Shown: positions 8,511-16,279 of the stretch, one piece after another
How the letters are laid out: every line of letters starts with the position of its first letter
Numbering within the stretch: the first letter of the stretch is position 1
Source: Bog-756 sp963776225
GTDB lineage: Bacteria; Actinomycetota; Acidimicrobiia; Acidimicrobiales; RAAP-2
Length of the DNA stretch: 64,000 nucleotides
Direction: 5' to 3'
Assembly (NCBI GenBank): GCA_963776225.1
Contig: CAVZLL010000003.1
Coordinates: forward strand, 930,001 to 994,000
Notes under the pieces: generated by a model
Told to the model about the DNA's origin: nothing
Databases searched by the model: none
The model's input: only the letters and a program-made list of their open reading frames with translations
Made by a program: the position numbers and the translations under genes

Positions 8511-9806
8511 ATGCAGATCGACGAGATGGTGATGGTGAGCGTCGACGACCACGTCGTCGAGCCACCGGACATGTTCGAGGGGAGGCTCCCGGCGCGTTAC
8601 GTCGACCTGGCGCCCAAATTCATCACCAACGACGACGGCACCAACGCCTGGCTCTACGAGGGCCAGGTGCTCAACAACGTGGCGCTCAACGCGGTGGCCG
8701 GCCGGCCGCCCGAGGAGTACGGCCTCGAGCCCACCTCCTTCGACCAGCTCCGTCCCGGCTGTTACGACGTCGACGAACGGGTCAAGGACATGGACGCCAA
8801 CGGCGTGCTCGGGTCGCTCTGCTTCCCCTCCTTCCCCCAGTTCTGCGGCCAGCTCTTCGCTCGCACCGAGGACAAGGACGTGGCCCTGGCCATGGTCCGG
8901 GCCTACAACGACTGGCACATCGACGGGTGGTGCGGAAGCCACCCGGGCCGGTTCATCCCGTGCCCCATCCCTGCCATCTGGGACCCGGAGGTGATGGCGG
9001 CCGAGGTCCGGCGGGTCGCGGCCAAGGGCGCTCACGCGATGACCTTCTCGGAGAACCCCTCCAAGCTCGGCTGGCCGAGCGTCCACTCCGACCACTGGGA
9101 CCCGGTGTGGAAGGCCTGCTCTGACGAGGAGGTGGTGCTCTGCATGCACATCGGCTCCTCGTCGCAGATCGTGATCACCTCGGACGACGCCCCGATGGAC
9201 TGCCTGATCACCCTCACCCCGATGAACATCGTGCAGGCCGCGGCAGATCTGGTCTGGTCCCCGGTGCTCCGGAAGTTCCCCGCCCTCAAGTTCGCGCTGT
9301 CCGAGGGCGGCATCGGGTGGGTGCCCTACTTCCTCGAACGGGTCGACTACAACTACGGCCGCCACCATCTCTGGACCGGCCAGGACTTCGGCGACACGCT
9401 GCCGAGCGAGGTCTTCAACCGGAACGTGATCACCTGCTTCATCGACGACAAGTTCGGGGTGGCCAGCCGCGGCTTCCTCGACATGGACAACGTGACCTGG
9501 GAGTGCGACTATCCCCACTCCGACTCGACCTGGCCGCGCTCACCCGAGATCCTGGCGGAGAGCCTGGACGGCGTCTCCGAGCACGACGTCGAGCGGATCA
9601 CCCACCTCAACGCGATGCGCCACTTCCACTATGACCCGTTCACCGTGCTCGGTGGCCGCGAGCAGTGCACGGTCGGTGCCCTGCGGGCACGGGCGGTCGG
9701 GCGCGACATCTCGATCCGCTCCGCGGCCCGAGCCGGCATCGCCTCGGGTGGCACCCTGGCCAAGGATCTGCTCAGGGTCGGCAGCTCTGGCGCCGCAGAC
9801 GGCTGA
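8511..9806 (+). CDS. Amidohydrolase family (amidohydrolase 2) metal-dependent hydrolase/decarboxylase
   Basis: A 431-residue TIM-barrel metalloenzyme of the group that includes ACMSD-like decarboxylases. The first metal-binding segment SVDDHVVEPPDMF is near residue 10, HIGSSS near residue 210, and the late active-site segment WECDYPHSDSTWP near 330. Homologues act on aromatic or acyl substrates as hydrolases or decarboxylases; the reaction here is not determinable. ATG 8511 is preceded by GGGGGAG at about 7 bases. A CaiB-type gene follows after 93 bases, probably co-transcribed. Confidence 0.9.
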   Translation: MQIDEMVMVSVDDHVVEPPDMFEGRLPARYVDLAPKFITNDDGTNAWLYEGQVLNNVALNAVAGRPPEEYGLEPTSFDQLRPGCYDVDERVKDMDANGVLGSLCFPSFPQFCGQLFARTEDKDVALAMVRAYNDWHIDGWCGSHPGRFIPCPIPAIWDPEVMAAEVRRVAAKGAHAMTFSENPSKLGWPSVHSDHWDPVWKACSDEEVVLCMHIGSSSQIVITSDDAPMDCLITLTPMNIVQAAADLVWSPVLRKFPALKFALSEGGIGWVPYFLERVDYNYGRHHLWTGQDFGDTLPSEVFNRNVITCFIDDKFGVASRGFLDMDNVTWECDYPHSDSTWPRSPEILAESLDGVSEHDVERITHLNAMRHFHYDPFTVLGGREQCTVGALRARAVGRDISIRSAARAGIASGGTLAKDLLRVGSSGAADG

Positions 9807-9899
9807 ACCCCGGGACGCGCGTCCGCGTCGTCCTGGACCGACCACTTCCGCCCGACCCCGGTGCCGGCCCTGCCGGCCCCTCGAACAAAGGATGCCGCC

Positions 9900-11117
9900 A
9901 TGTCCGATGCACTGAAGGGCTTCCGGGTCCTCGAGGTCGCCGCCTGGACCTTCGTCCCTTCCGCCGGGGCGGTCCTGGCCGACTGGGGGGCGGACGTGAT
10001 CAAAGTCGAGCACCCCGAGACCGGCGATCCCCAGCGCGGGCTGATCTCGATGGGCCTCATCCCCGGCGGCCCCGACGCGGTCAACTACATCATGGAGCAG
10101 CCCAACCGGGGCAAGCGGAGCATCGGGCTGGACATCCGCAGCGACACAGGGCGCGACCTGCTCTACCGCCTGGTCGAGCGCTCCGACGTCTTCCTCACCA
10201 GCTTCCTCCCCGACGTGCGCCAGCGCCTCAAGATCGACGTCGAGCACATCCGGCGGGTCAATCCCCAGATCGTGTACGCCCGCGGCACCGGCCAGGGTCC
10301 CCTCGGGGTGGACCGCAACCGCCCGGGTTACGACGGGTCGGTCTACTGGGGGCGCGGCGGCATCACCAACGCCCTGACTCCGCCCGACTCCAAGTACCCG
10401 ATCGGGGGCCGCGCCGCCTTCGGGGACCTGGCCGGCGGCATGGCGATCGCCGGAGGGATCGCGGCCGGCCTTCTCCAACGGGCGACCACCGGGGAGGCCC
10501 CGATCGTGGACGTGTCGCTGCTCGGGCTGGCCATGTGGCAGCTCTCCCCGGACATCGTGGCCTCCGGCCTCTACGGCAACGACCCGATGCCCAAGTTCAA
10601 CCGGTCCGCGGCCCCCAACCCGCTGGTCGGGCACTACCGGACCGCCGACGACCGCTTCATCATCCTGATGATGCTCCAAGGGGACCGGTACTGGTCCGAG
10701 TTCTGCACCGTGGTCGGTCGCCCGGATCTGATCGAGGACCCGCGCTTCAAGGACGGCGCGGCCCGCTTCGCCAACCGCGAGGAGTGCGTGGCGGAGATGG
10801 ACCGGCTCTTCGCCGGCCGCACCTACGAGGAGTGGAAGGCGGTGCTGGCCGGCCTCTCGGGGGCGTGGGCGCCCGTGCAGATGGCCAACGAGCTGGTCGA
10901 CGACCCGATGGTCGGCGCCAACGGGTACCTGGCCCGGGTGCACCGCGAGGACGGCAAGGAGTACGACCTGGTGGCCAACCCGGTCCAGATGGACGAGACG
11001 GCCGATCAGCTGAAGGCGGCCCCCGGCCACGGGGAGCACACCGACGAGATCCTCACCGAACTCGGGCTCGACTGGGACACCATCGTCGCCCACAAGGTCT
11101 CCGGCGCCGTCCTCTGA
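9900..11117 (+). CDS. CaiB/BaiF-type CoA-transferase (formyl-CoA transferase-like)
   Basis: 405 residues, the normal family length and domain order. GFRVLEVAAWTFVPSAGAV opens the protein, followed by WGADVIKVEHPETGDPQRG, and AFGDLAGGMAIAGG near residue 175 supplies the conserved Asp that forms the aspartyl-CoA intermediate in this family. ATG 9900 is preceded by AAAGGA at a good distance; the frame extends 13 codons upstream without homology. Works after or with the amidohydrolase upstream. Contrast the permuted relative at 7256. Confidence 0.93.
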   Translation: MSDALKGFRVLEVAAWTFVPSAGAVLADWGADVIKVEHPETGDPQRGLISMGLIPGGPDAVNYIMEQPNRGKRSIGLDIRSDTGRDLLYRLVERSDVFLTSFLPDVRQRLKIDVEHIRRVNPQIVYARGTGQGPLGVDRNRPGYDGSVYWGRGGITNALTPPDSKYPIGGRAAFGDLAGGMAIAGGIAAGLLQRATTGEAPIVDVSLLGLAMWQLSPDIVASGLYGNDPMPKFNRSAAPNPLVGHYRTADDRFIILMMLQGDRYWSEFCTVVGRPDLIEDPRFKDGAARFANREECVAEMDRLFAGRTYEEWKAVLAGLSGAWAPVQMANELVDDPMVGANGYLARVHREDGKEYDLVANPVQMDETADQLKAAPGHGEHTDEILTELGLDWDTIVAHKVSGAVL

Positions 11118-11125
11118 GTTCCAAT

Positions 11126-11812
11126 TCAGTACCCGAGATCGATCCCGGTGTCGCGCTCCTTCCTGAGTTCCGTCTGTCGTTCTTCTGGAGCACTGAGTTC
11201 GTGCGCTCCTACTCTCCATACCTGAATCCGAAACCGCAGTTCTTCGAACTGGACGTCGTCGATCGGGAACTCATCGCGACGAAGACGTGGGAAGCGATCC
11301 AACATCTCGATGAACACAGCCGGACTGAAGCCGCCGTCCTTTTCGTGAGCCAGTTCGAATAGCCGCGCAAGACCAAAGCGAGGCTCGATGGACATGAGAT
11401 CGACGTAATCTCGAGCCTCAGCCCTGCCGAACAGGGCGAGCACCTTGTCGGCGGCGAGCTCCTCGGACGACAGGAGTTCGAATCCCGGGCCCTTCTCGGT
11501 TGGGAATAGACGAGCATCGCTCGCCAGGTCGACCTCCGTTCGTTCGAGTTGGTCCGCGACGACGAAGCGCGTAAAACCAGGGCTGTCGATCAACCGATCG
11601 ACTTGGAAACCGGCCTCTTGGAGCGCAAGCTCTGCTTCTGGAACCAAGCGGTCCACTGCCTCGGGACTGGTGCCGAAGAAATCCAGGTCCCGAGTGGCCC
11701 GTTCGACGTCGCCACGGACGATCAGTGCAGCACCGCCGGCGAGCGCAAAGTCCTCGGCTTCTGTGAGTCCTGCAATAATCCTCGCGACTCGAAGCTGGAG
11801 GTCACTTGGCAC
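11126..11812 (-). CDS. AbiEii/AbiGii-family nucleotidyltransferase toxin
   Basis: 228 residues. The nucleotidyltransferase signature is FALAGGAALIVRGD near residue 22 followed by RATRDLDFFGTS near residue 38, and the later ELAADKVLALFGRAEARDYVDL (about 120) is the other AbiEii hallmark. In this family (AbiE, MenT) the toxin modifies tRNA or otherwise blocks growth unless countered by its antitoxin, and some modules abort phage infection. GTG start, translated from within the 3' end of the upstream gene (91-base overlap). GC is visibly lower than in the flanking genes, suggesting transfer. Converges on the CoA-transferase gene 8 bases away. Confidence 0.85.
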   Translation of the reverse strand: MPSDLQLRVARIIAGLTEAEDFALAGGAALIVRGDVERATRDLDFFGTSPEAVDRLVPEAELALQEAGFQVDRLIDSPGFTRFVVADQLERTEVDLASDARLFPTEKGPGFELLSSEELAADKVLALFGRAEARDYVDLMSIEPRFGLARLFELAHEKDGGFSPAVFIEMLDRFPRLRRDEFPIDDVQFEELRFRIQVWRVGAHELSAPEERQTELRKERDTGIDLGY

Positions 11813-12147
11813 GCCGCCCAGGCCTCATCATGGCGTTCGAACCATTCCTCCCATGTGCGTCGTACCTTTGGTGGAAGGACCAGCTCATCGAATAGCTCCA
11901 CGAGCTCTTCCGGGTCGATGAAGTGGAGCACATCGGCCTCGGTGCCTTCGCGGAGGACCTGCTCGTATACGCGAATCCGATCCTTCCGGACAGCCATGTC
12001 GTAGGTGACTACCGGATCACTCCACTTCACATGGAACGGAAGCGTCACGATGCCGGAGGCAGTTGCCGTTCCTCGATCATTGAACGTTGCGGGTATCGCG
12101 ACTGGCCGAGCGGCGGGTCCAAGCGTAAGACTCCGCGTTCTTGTCAT
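11722..12147 (-). CDS. Putative antitoxin partner of the AbiEii-type toxin
   Basis: 141 residues, not a family I can name with certainty. The core is VRKDRIRVYEQVLREGTEAD near residue 54, followed by VLHFIDPEELVELFDELVLP and VRRTWEEWFERHDEAW. This small protein type recurs immediately upstream of AbiEii-like nucleotidyltransferase genes in actinobacteria, as far as I recall, and the order antitoxin-toxin with overlap is the usual one. No helix-turn-helix is obvious. ATG at 12147 is chosen because a TAGACT -10 ends 7 bases upstream; a longer frame upstream lacks such support. The last 30 residues overlap the toxin gene and may be a recent extension. Confidence 0.65.
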   Translation of the reverse strand: MTRTRSLTLGPAARPVAIPATFNDRGTATASGIVTLPFHVKWSDPVVTYDMAVRKDRIRVYEQVLREGTEADVLHFIDPEELVELFDELVLPPKVRRTWEEWFERHDEAWAACQVTSSFESRGLLQDSQKPRTLRSPAVLH

Positions 12148-12154
12148 TGCTCCG

Positions 12155-12160
12155 AGTCTA
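12155..12160 (-). promoter_or_regulatory. Leaderless -10 element (TAGACT) of the toxin-antitoxin operon
   Basis: TAGACT reads on the minus strand at 12160-12155 and ends 7 bases before the ATG at 12147, so transcription should start on the start codon. No clear -35 is visible. Confidence 0.45.
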
Positions 12161-12257
12161 CGACGGCGATTCCGTGCGACCTTTTCGCAGCGAACTCGAG
12201 GTCGGCTGTTTGCACTCGGCAGGCCTTCCCGCGAATGTCTGCAGTCCAGAACCCGCC

Positions 12258-12271
12258 GGTTCGAGTCTCCC
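12258..12271 (+). other. tRNA T-arm-like fragment in the gap between antitoxin and P450
   Basis: The 176-base gap 12148-12324 holds no gene. Within it GGTTCGAGTCTCCC resembles the T-loop and 3' T-stem of a tRNA, but the bases before it (CCGCC) do not pair with it and no other tRNA arms are present. It lies at the edge of the lower-GC toxin-antitoxin module, where a remnant of a tRNA attachment site would be expected; this is weak evidence. Confidence 0.2.
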
Positions 12272-12324
12272 ATTTCCTGGCCGGTCCGGCCCGGCCCCAG
12301 CGTCCGGGGGGCCGGAGCCCGGGA

Positions 12325-13569
12325 TCAGCCGGCCGCGGTGAACTCCATCGGGAAGGTCTCGATCGACCGGATCGACGGTGTATAGACGAGGGTGTGGCCC
12401 TCGGGCACGGCGTAGTCCGGGATGCGCCGGTGCCACTCGCGGAGCGCCGTGCGGAGCTCGATCCTGGCCAGGTGCGATCCGAGGCAGCGGTGCACCCCGC
12501 CACCGAAGGCCAGGTGGCGGTTGACCTCGCGGTCGAAGCGGACGACGTCTGCGTCGGGCAGGTCCGCCTCGTCGGTGTTGACCGAGGCGAGCATGATCAT
12601 CACCCCATCGCCCTTGTGCACCGGGCAGCCGTCGATCTCGGTCTCCTGGGCGGCCACCCTGGCAACCGCCATCACCGGCGTCTCCCAGCGGAGCAGCTCC
12701 TCGATGGCGGCGGGGATGAGGGAGGGATCCTCGACGATCTGGCGGCGCTGATCGGGGTGCTGGGCGAGGTAGGCGAACATGCAGTCGAGGGTGGCGGTGA
12801 CCGTGTCCAGACCGGCGATGAGGAACAGGAAGCAGATGTCCAGGATGTCTTCGCGGGTGAGCTTCTCCCCGTCGACCGTCGCGTCGAGGAACCGGCTCAG
12901 CAGGTCGTTCCGCCGCTCGACCTCCCGCTCGTCGAGCACCTTGTTGAAGTAGTCGTAGATCGAGTCGGCCGTCTCCTTCTGGTGTGCCTTGGTCTCCGGG
13001 GAGCCGTAGGTGCTCCCGACGACGATGTGGGGCCGGATGATCCCGTCCTTCATGGCGAGGAAGGTCGGGAGCTCTTCGACCGGAAGGCCGAGCAGGCCGA
13101 GGAAGACCTTGGTCGGGAAGAGGGTCGAGAACTCCTTTGCGAAGTCGACCTCCCCTCGGTCGATGAACCCGTCGATGAGCTCGTTGACCGCGGAGACGAG
13201 CTCGTCCTCCAGCCGGGCCACTTCGCGTGGGGCGAAGATGGGATCGAGGAGCTTTCGGAACTTCTTGTGCTCCGGCGGGTCGATCTGGAGCGGGATGAGC
13301 GGCCGGACGTTCATCAGGTTCACCGCGTCGAAGTTGGACGAGAAGATCTCGGGGTGGCGCAGGACATCCTCCACGTCGACCTTGCGGGTGAGGACGACGC
13401 CGTCCCCGGTACCGGTACCGGTCACCGGCATCACCGGCATCTCGTCCCGCATCAGCTTGAACACCGGCTGCGGGTGGGCGGCCATCTCGGGGTCCATGGC
13501 CGACAGCGGGTCGACCTCGTCGACCGGGGGTGCGGCGTCGGGCGGGACTGCGTGCGGGTGATCGTCCAT
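12325..13569 (-). CDS. Cytochrome P450
   Basis: A 414-residue soluble bacterial P450. The I-helix oxygen-activation motif is AGLDT (252-256), the ExxR motif is ELLR (291-294), and the heme loop is FGGGVHRCLG with the thiolate ligand at Cys362. ATG at 13569 has GAGGAG nine bases upstream; the frame stays open upstream but without P450 homology. Needs a ferredoxin; the 3Fe-4S ferredoxin at 18368 is the only one in the window. Substrate unknown; the class resembles actinobacterial steroid, terpene and fatty-acid hydroxylases. Confidence 0.95.
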   Translation of the reverse strand: MDDHPHAVPPDAAPPVDEVDPLSAMDPEMAAHPQPVFKLMRDEMPVMPVTGTGTGDGVVLTRKVDVEDVLRHPEIFSSNFDAVNLMNVRPLIPLQIDPPEHKKFRKLLDPIFAPREVARLEDELVSAVNELIDGFIDRGEVDFAKEFSTLFPTKVFLGLLGLPVEELPTFLAMKDGIIRPHIVVGSTYGSPETKAHQKETADSIYDYFNKVLDEREVERRNDLLSRFLDATVDGEKLTREDILDICFLFLIAGLDTVTATLDCMFAYLAQHPDQRRQIVEDPSLIPAAIEELLRWETPVMAVARVAAQETEIDGCPVHKGDGVMIMLASVNTDEADLPDADVVRFDREVNRHLAFGGGVHRCLGSHLARIELRTALREWHRRIPDYAVPEGHTLVYTPSIRSIETFPMEFTAAG

Positions 13570-13591
13570 GCGGGGGCTCCTCGCGGCGGTG

Positions 13592-13607
13592 ATGAGACCA
13601 TTCTCAT
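13592..13607. promoter_or_regulatory. Inverted repeat ATGAGA-N4-TCTCAT upstream of the P450, candidate operator
   Basis: A perfect 6-bp inverted repeat with 4-base spacer lies 23 bases upstream of the P450 start, inside the 250-base divergent region shared with the acyl-CoA synthetase at 13820. Its size and symmetry fit a dimeric repressor. A TAGAGT -10 for the + strand gene is visible at 13721-13726. No regulator gene is adjacent. Confidence 0.4.
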
Positions 13608-13819
13608 ACTGGCACATACAACGTTCCCTCCACGAGTAGGGGCGCACATCGCAGGCCGAGAGGTCTGCTCCGCAGAACGCGGCCGCCCGACCGACTGCCC
13701 TCACCGGGGTGGGAACCACCTAGAGTGGCCACGGCTGGGCCGAGGTGCCGGCACAGGACACCAGTTCGGGACACCGGTTCGGACGCCCGAGTGGGGAGGG
13801 TCGTGCAGGTGAGGAGACG

Positions 13820-15367
13820 GTGAGGTTCCGGGCCACCTACCGTCAGCCTGCCGCCGCCCGGTACCGCGCCGCCGGGGGAGCGTGGGACGTCCCCCTGCTG
13901 GACCGGCTCCTGTCCTCGCCCCGCCGGCCCGGTGCGACCGCGGTCGTCGACGGGGACCGCCGTATCGACGTCGCAACCCTCGACCGCCTGGCCGACTCGG
14001 TGGCTGCGGGGTTGCGGGCCTGCGGTGTCCGGCGGGGTGACGTGGTGTCCTGGCAGCTGCCCAACTGGTGGGAAGCGCTGGTCCTGTTCCACGCCTGCTG
14101 GCGGAGCGGGGCGGTGGCCGCTCCCATCCACCACCAGGTCGGCGCGACCGAGGTGGCCCGCATGCAGGCCGATCTGGGTCCGGCCGTCGCCCTGTCCGGC
14201 GCCGGCCTGCCTCTCGGCGGGCTGGTCGACGCGATCGGCGTCCGCACCGGAGACCCGCGGTTCGAGGACCTGCTCGACGCCTCACCGGTCGCGCCCCGCC
14301 GTCCACGCGGCTCGGACCTGGCCGTGGTGCTGTCCACCTCGGGATCGACCGGCTACCCGAAGGCGGTCCTCCACACCCACCGGGGGCTGGCCTACAAGGC
14401 GCGGGCGATGGCGCGCGCCCACGGCCTCGGGAGCGCCGACGTGGCGCTGATGCCCTCCCCGCTCGCCCACGTGTCCGGTCTCCTCAACTCGGTGCTGGTG
14501 CCCGGCGCGGCGGCCATGACGGTGGTCCTCATGGAGCGGTGGGACGCCGAGCGGGGCGTGCGTCTCGCGGCCGAGCACCGGGCCAGCTACATGATCGGGC
14601 CGCCGACCCTCTTCCTCGGGATGCTGGAGGTGCCGGGTGCCCGGGATCGGGTCACCACCTTCCGCGTCGTCTCGTGCGGGTCGACCGGGGTGACCCCCGA
14701 GTTCGTCGACGCCGCCCGCGAGGGGTTCGGCGCGATGGTCAAGCGGACCTACGGGTCGACCGAGGCCCCGACCGTGACCACCGCCCGCTGGGACGACCCG
14801 CCCCAGATGGCCCGTGACACCGACGGCCGCCCGGTGGGTGACGCCGAGGTCCGGGTGGCCGAGCCCGGAACCGTCCGCTCCGTCCCCCCCGGTGCGCGTG
14901 GGGAGGTCCTCGTGCGCGGACCCGAGCTGTTCGTGGGCTACGGCGAGGCCGAGCAGACCGCGGCGTCGGTGCGCCGCGGGTGGTTCGCGACCGGAGACCT
15001 CGGCACGCTGGACCGGGCGGGATGGCTGACCATCGTCGGCCGGCTCAAGGAGCTGATCATCCGGGGCGGGGAGAACATCGCCTCGGCGGAGGTCGAGCGC
15101 GTCCTCGAGCTGCACCCCGGCGTGCGCCAGGCGGTGGTGGTCGGGACTCCGGACGATCGGTTGGGCGAGCGGGTGGTCGCGTTCGTGGTGGGTGACCGTG
15201 CGATCGACGTCGCCGAGTGCGGTCGCTGGTTCGCCGAACGGGAGGTGGCCCGGTTCAAGACACCCGAACTGGTGGTCCACCTGGAGGAGATCCCGGTGCT
15301 CGGGGTCGGGAAGCCCGACCGCGCGGCGCTCCGCCGGAGGGCCGCCGACCCGTCGGTCGCCGGGTGA
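13820..15367 (+). CDS. AMP-forming acyl-CoA synthetase
   Basis: 515 residues of the ANL superfamily. Phosphate loop VVLSTSGSTGYPKAVLHTH near residue 172, KRTYGSTEAPTV near 310, GWFATGDLG near 390, GRLKELIIRGGENI near 408, and a C-terminal lysine in VLGVGKPDRAALRR near 498 are all present. GTG 13820 is chosen because GGTGAGGAGA lies directly upstream; other in-frame starts lie 6 and 25 codons earlier. Divergent from the P450, so it may activate the P450's product or a related acid. Confidence 0.92.
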   Translation: MRFRATYRQPAAARYRAAGGAWDVPLLDRLLSSPRRPGATAVVDGDRRIDVATLDRLADSVAAGLRACGVRRGDVVSWQLPNWWEALVLFHACWRSGAVAAPIHHQVGATEVARMQADLGPAVALSGAGLPLGGLVDAIGVRTGDPRFEDLLDASPVAPRRPRGSDLAVVLSTSGSTGYPKAVLHTHRGLAYKARAMARAHGLGSADVALMPSPLAHVSGLLNSVLVPGAAAMTVVLMERWDAERGVRLAAEHRASYMIGPPTLFLGMLEVPGARDRVTTFRVVSCGSTGVTPEFVDAAREGFGAMVKRTYGSTEAPTVTTARWDDPPQMARDTDGRPVGDAEVRVAEPGTVRSVPPGARGEVLVRGPELFVGYGEAEQTAASVRRGWFATGDLGTLDRAGWLTIVGRLKELIIRGGENIASAEVERVLELHPGVRQAVVVGTPDDRLGERVVAFVVGDRAIDVAECGRWFAEREVARFKTPELVVHLEEIPVLGVGKPDRAALRRRAADPSVAG

Positions 15368-15418
15368 ACCGTTGCGCCCGCCCGGTCGCCCGCGGCGGGG
15401 CTCCGGTCAGCGCCGAGC

Positions 15419-16234
15419 TCAGCGGAGCCGCCAGTCGATGCGGGTCCCCGAGGTGAAGCGCTCCTGTCCCTCGGCGAGGGTCGCCGAATCGGTGCCGACG
15501 CGGGTCACCAGGAAGGCGAGGTCGAGCGCCTGCCGGCGGGAGAGCTCGAGCCCCATCCAGAGGGCGCGCACGGTCCCCTGGACGGCGAGCGGGGGCTGAT
15601 CGGCGATGGCCTGGGCCGCCCAACGGGCCCGGTCCGCGAGGTCGCCCGCCGGAGCAACCTCGGAGACCAGGCCGAGCTGGTGGGCGCGATCGGCCGACAT
15701 GCGCTCGTTCGCACCGAGCAGTGAGAGTCGTACCACCTCCTGGAAGGCCATCTTGTGGAGCAGGTGGATCGGCTCGAACGCGGCGGGCATGCCGTAGGTC
15801 ACGTGCGGGTCGAAGAAGGTCGCGTGCTCGGCCGCGATGATGAAGTCGACCTCGCCGAGGATGTAGAAGGCACCCCCGCAGGCCATGCCGTTGACCGCGG
15901 CGATGACCGGCTTCCACAACTCGTTCGACTTGGGACAGACGCTCTTGCCGGGATCGTCGAAGTCCCACGGCGTGTTGTAGCCCGGCATCTTCCCGGGTGG
16001 GAGGTCGTCGAACGAGCCGACCCCACCCCGGTCGAGGCCGGTGCAGAACGCCTTGTCGCCGGCGCCGGTGAGCACCACGCACCGCACGTCGTCGTTGGTC
16101 CGCAGCATGAGCCAGAGCTCGCGCAGCTCCCGCTGCATGGTGGGGTCGAAGGCGTTGAGCGCGTCGGGGCGGTTGAGGGTGATCCACGCCACCCCGTCGG
16201 TCTCGTCGTAGAGCAGGGTCTCGAGGTCGGCCAT
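15419..16234 (-). CDS. Enoyl-CoA hydratase/isomerase family protein
   Basis: 271 residues with the crotonase signatures ITLNRPDALNAFDPTMQREL, DKAFCTGLDRGGVG and VNGMACGGAFYILGEVDFII. Where canonical hydratases have catalytic Glu this protein has FFDPHVTYGM, so the exact reaction may differ. Start ATG at 16234 (MADLETLLYDETDG). Convergent with the acyl-CoA synthetase (52 bases apart) and 45 bases downstream of the amine oxidase, which is probably its operon partner. Confidence 0.9.
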   Translation of the reverse strand: MADLETLLYDETDGVAWITLNRPDALNAFDPTMQRELRELWLMLRTNDDVRCVVLTGAGDKAFCTGLDRGGVGSFDDLPPGKMPGYNTPWDFDDPGKSVCPKSNELWKPVIAAVNGMACGGAFYILGEVDFIIAAEHATFFDPHVTYGMPAAFEPIHLLHKMAFQEVVRLSLLGANERMSADRAHQLGLVSEVAPAGDLADRARWAAQAIADQPPLAVQGTVRALWMGLELSRRQALDLAFLVTRVGTDSATLAEGQERFTSGTRIDWRLR

Positions 16235-16279
16235 GGCAGGTCATGGTACCGGCCGGCCCCGCCGGCACCGCGAGGGCGT

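Noticed and set aside
12103..12113. TGGCCGAGCGG, like the D-arm of tRNA-Leu or tRNA-Ser
   Set aside because: It lies in the antitoxin coding sequence (encoding GPAARPV on the other strand) and no acceptor, anticodon or T-arm pairs with it.
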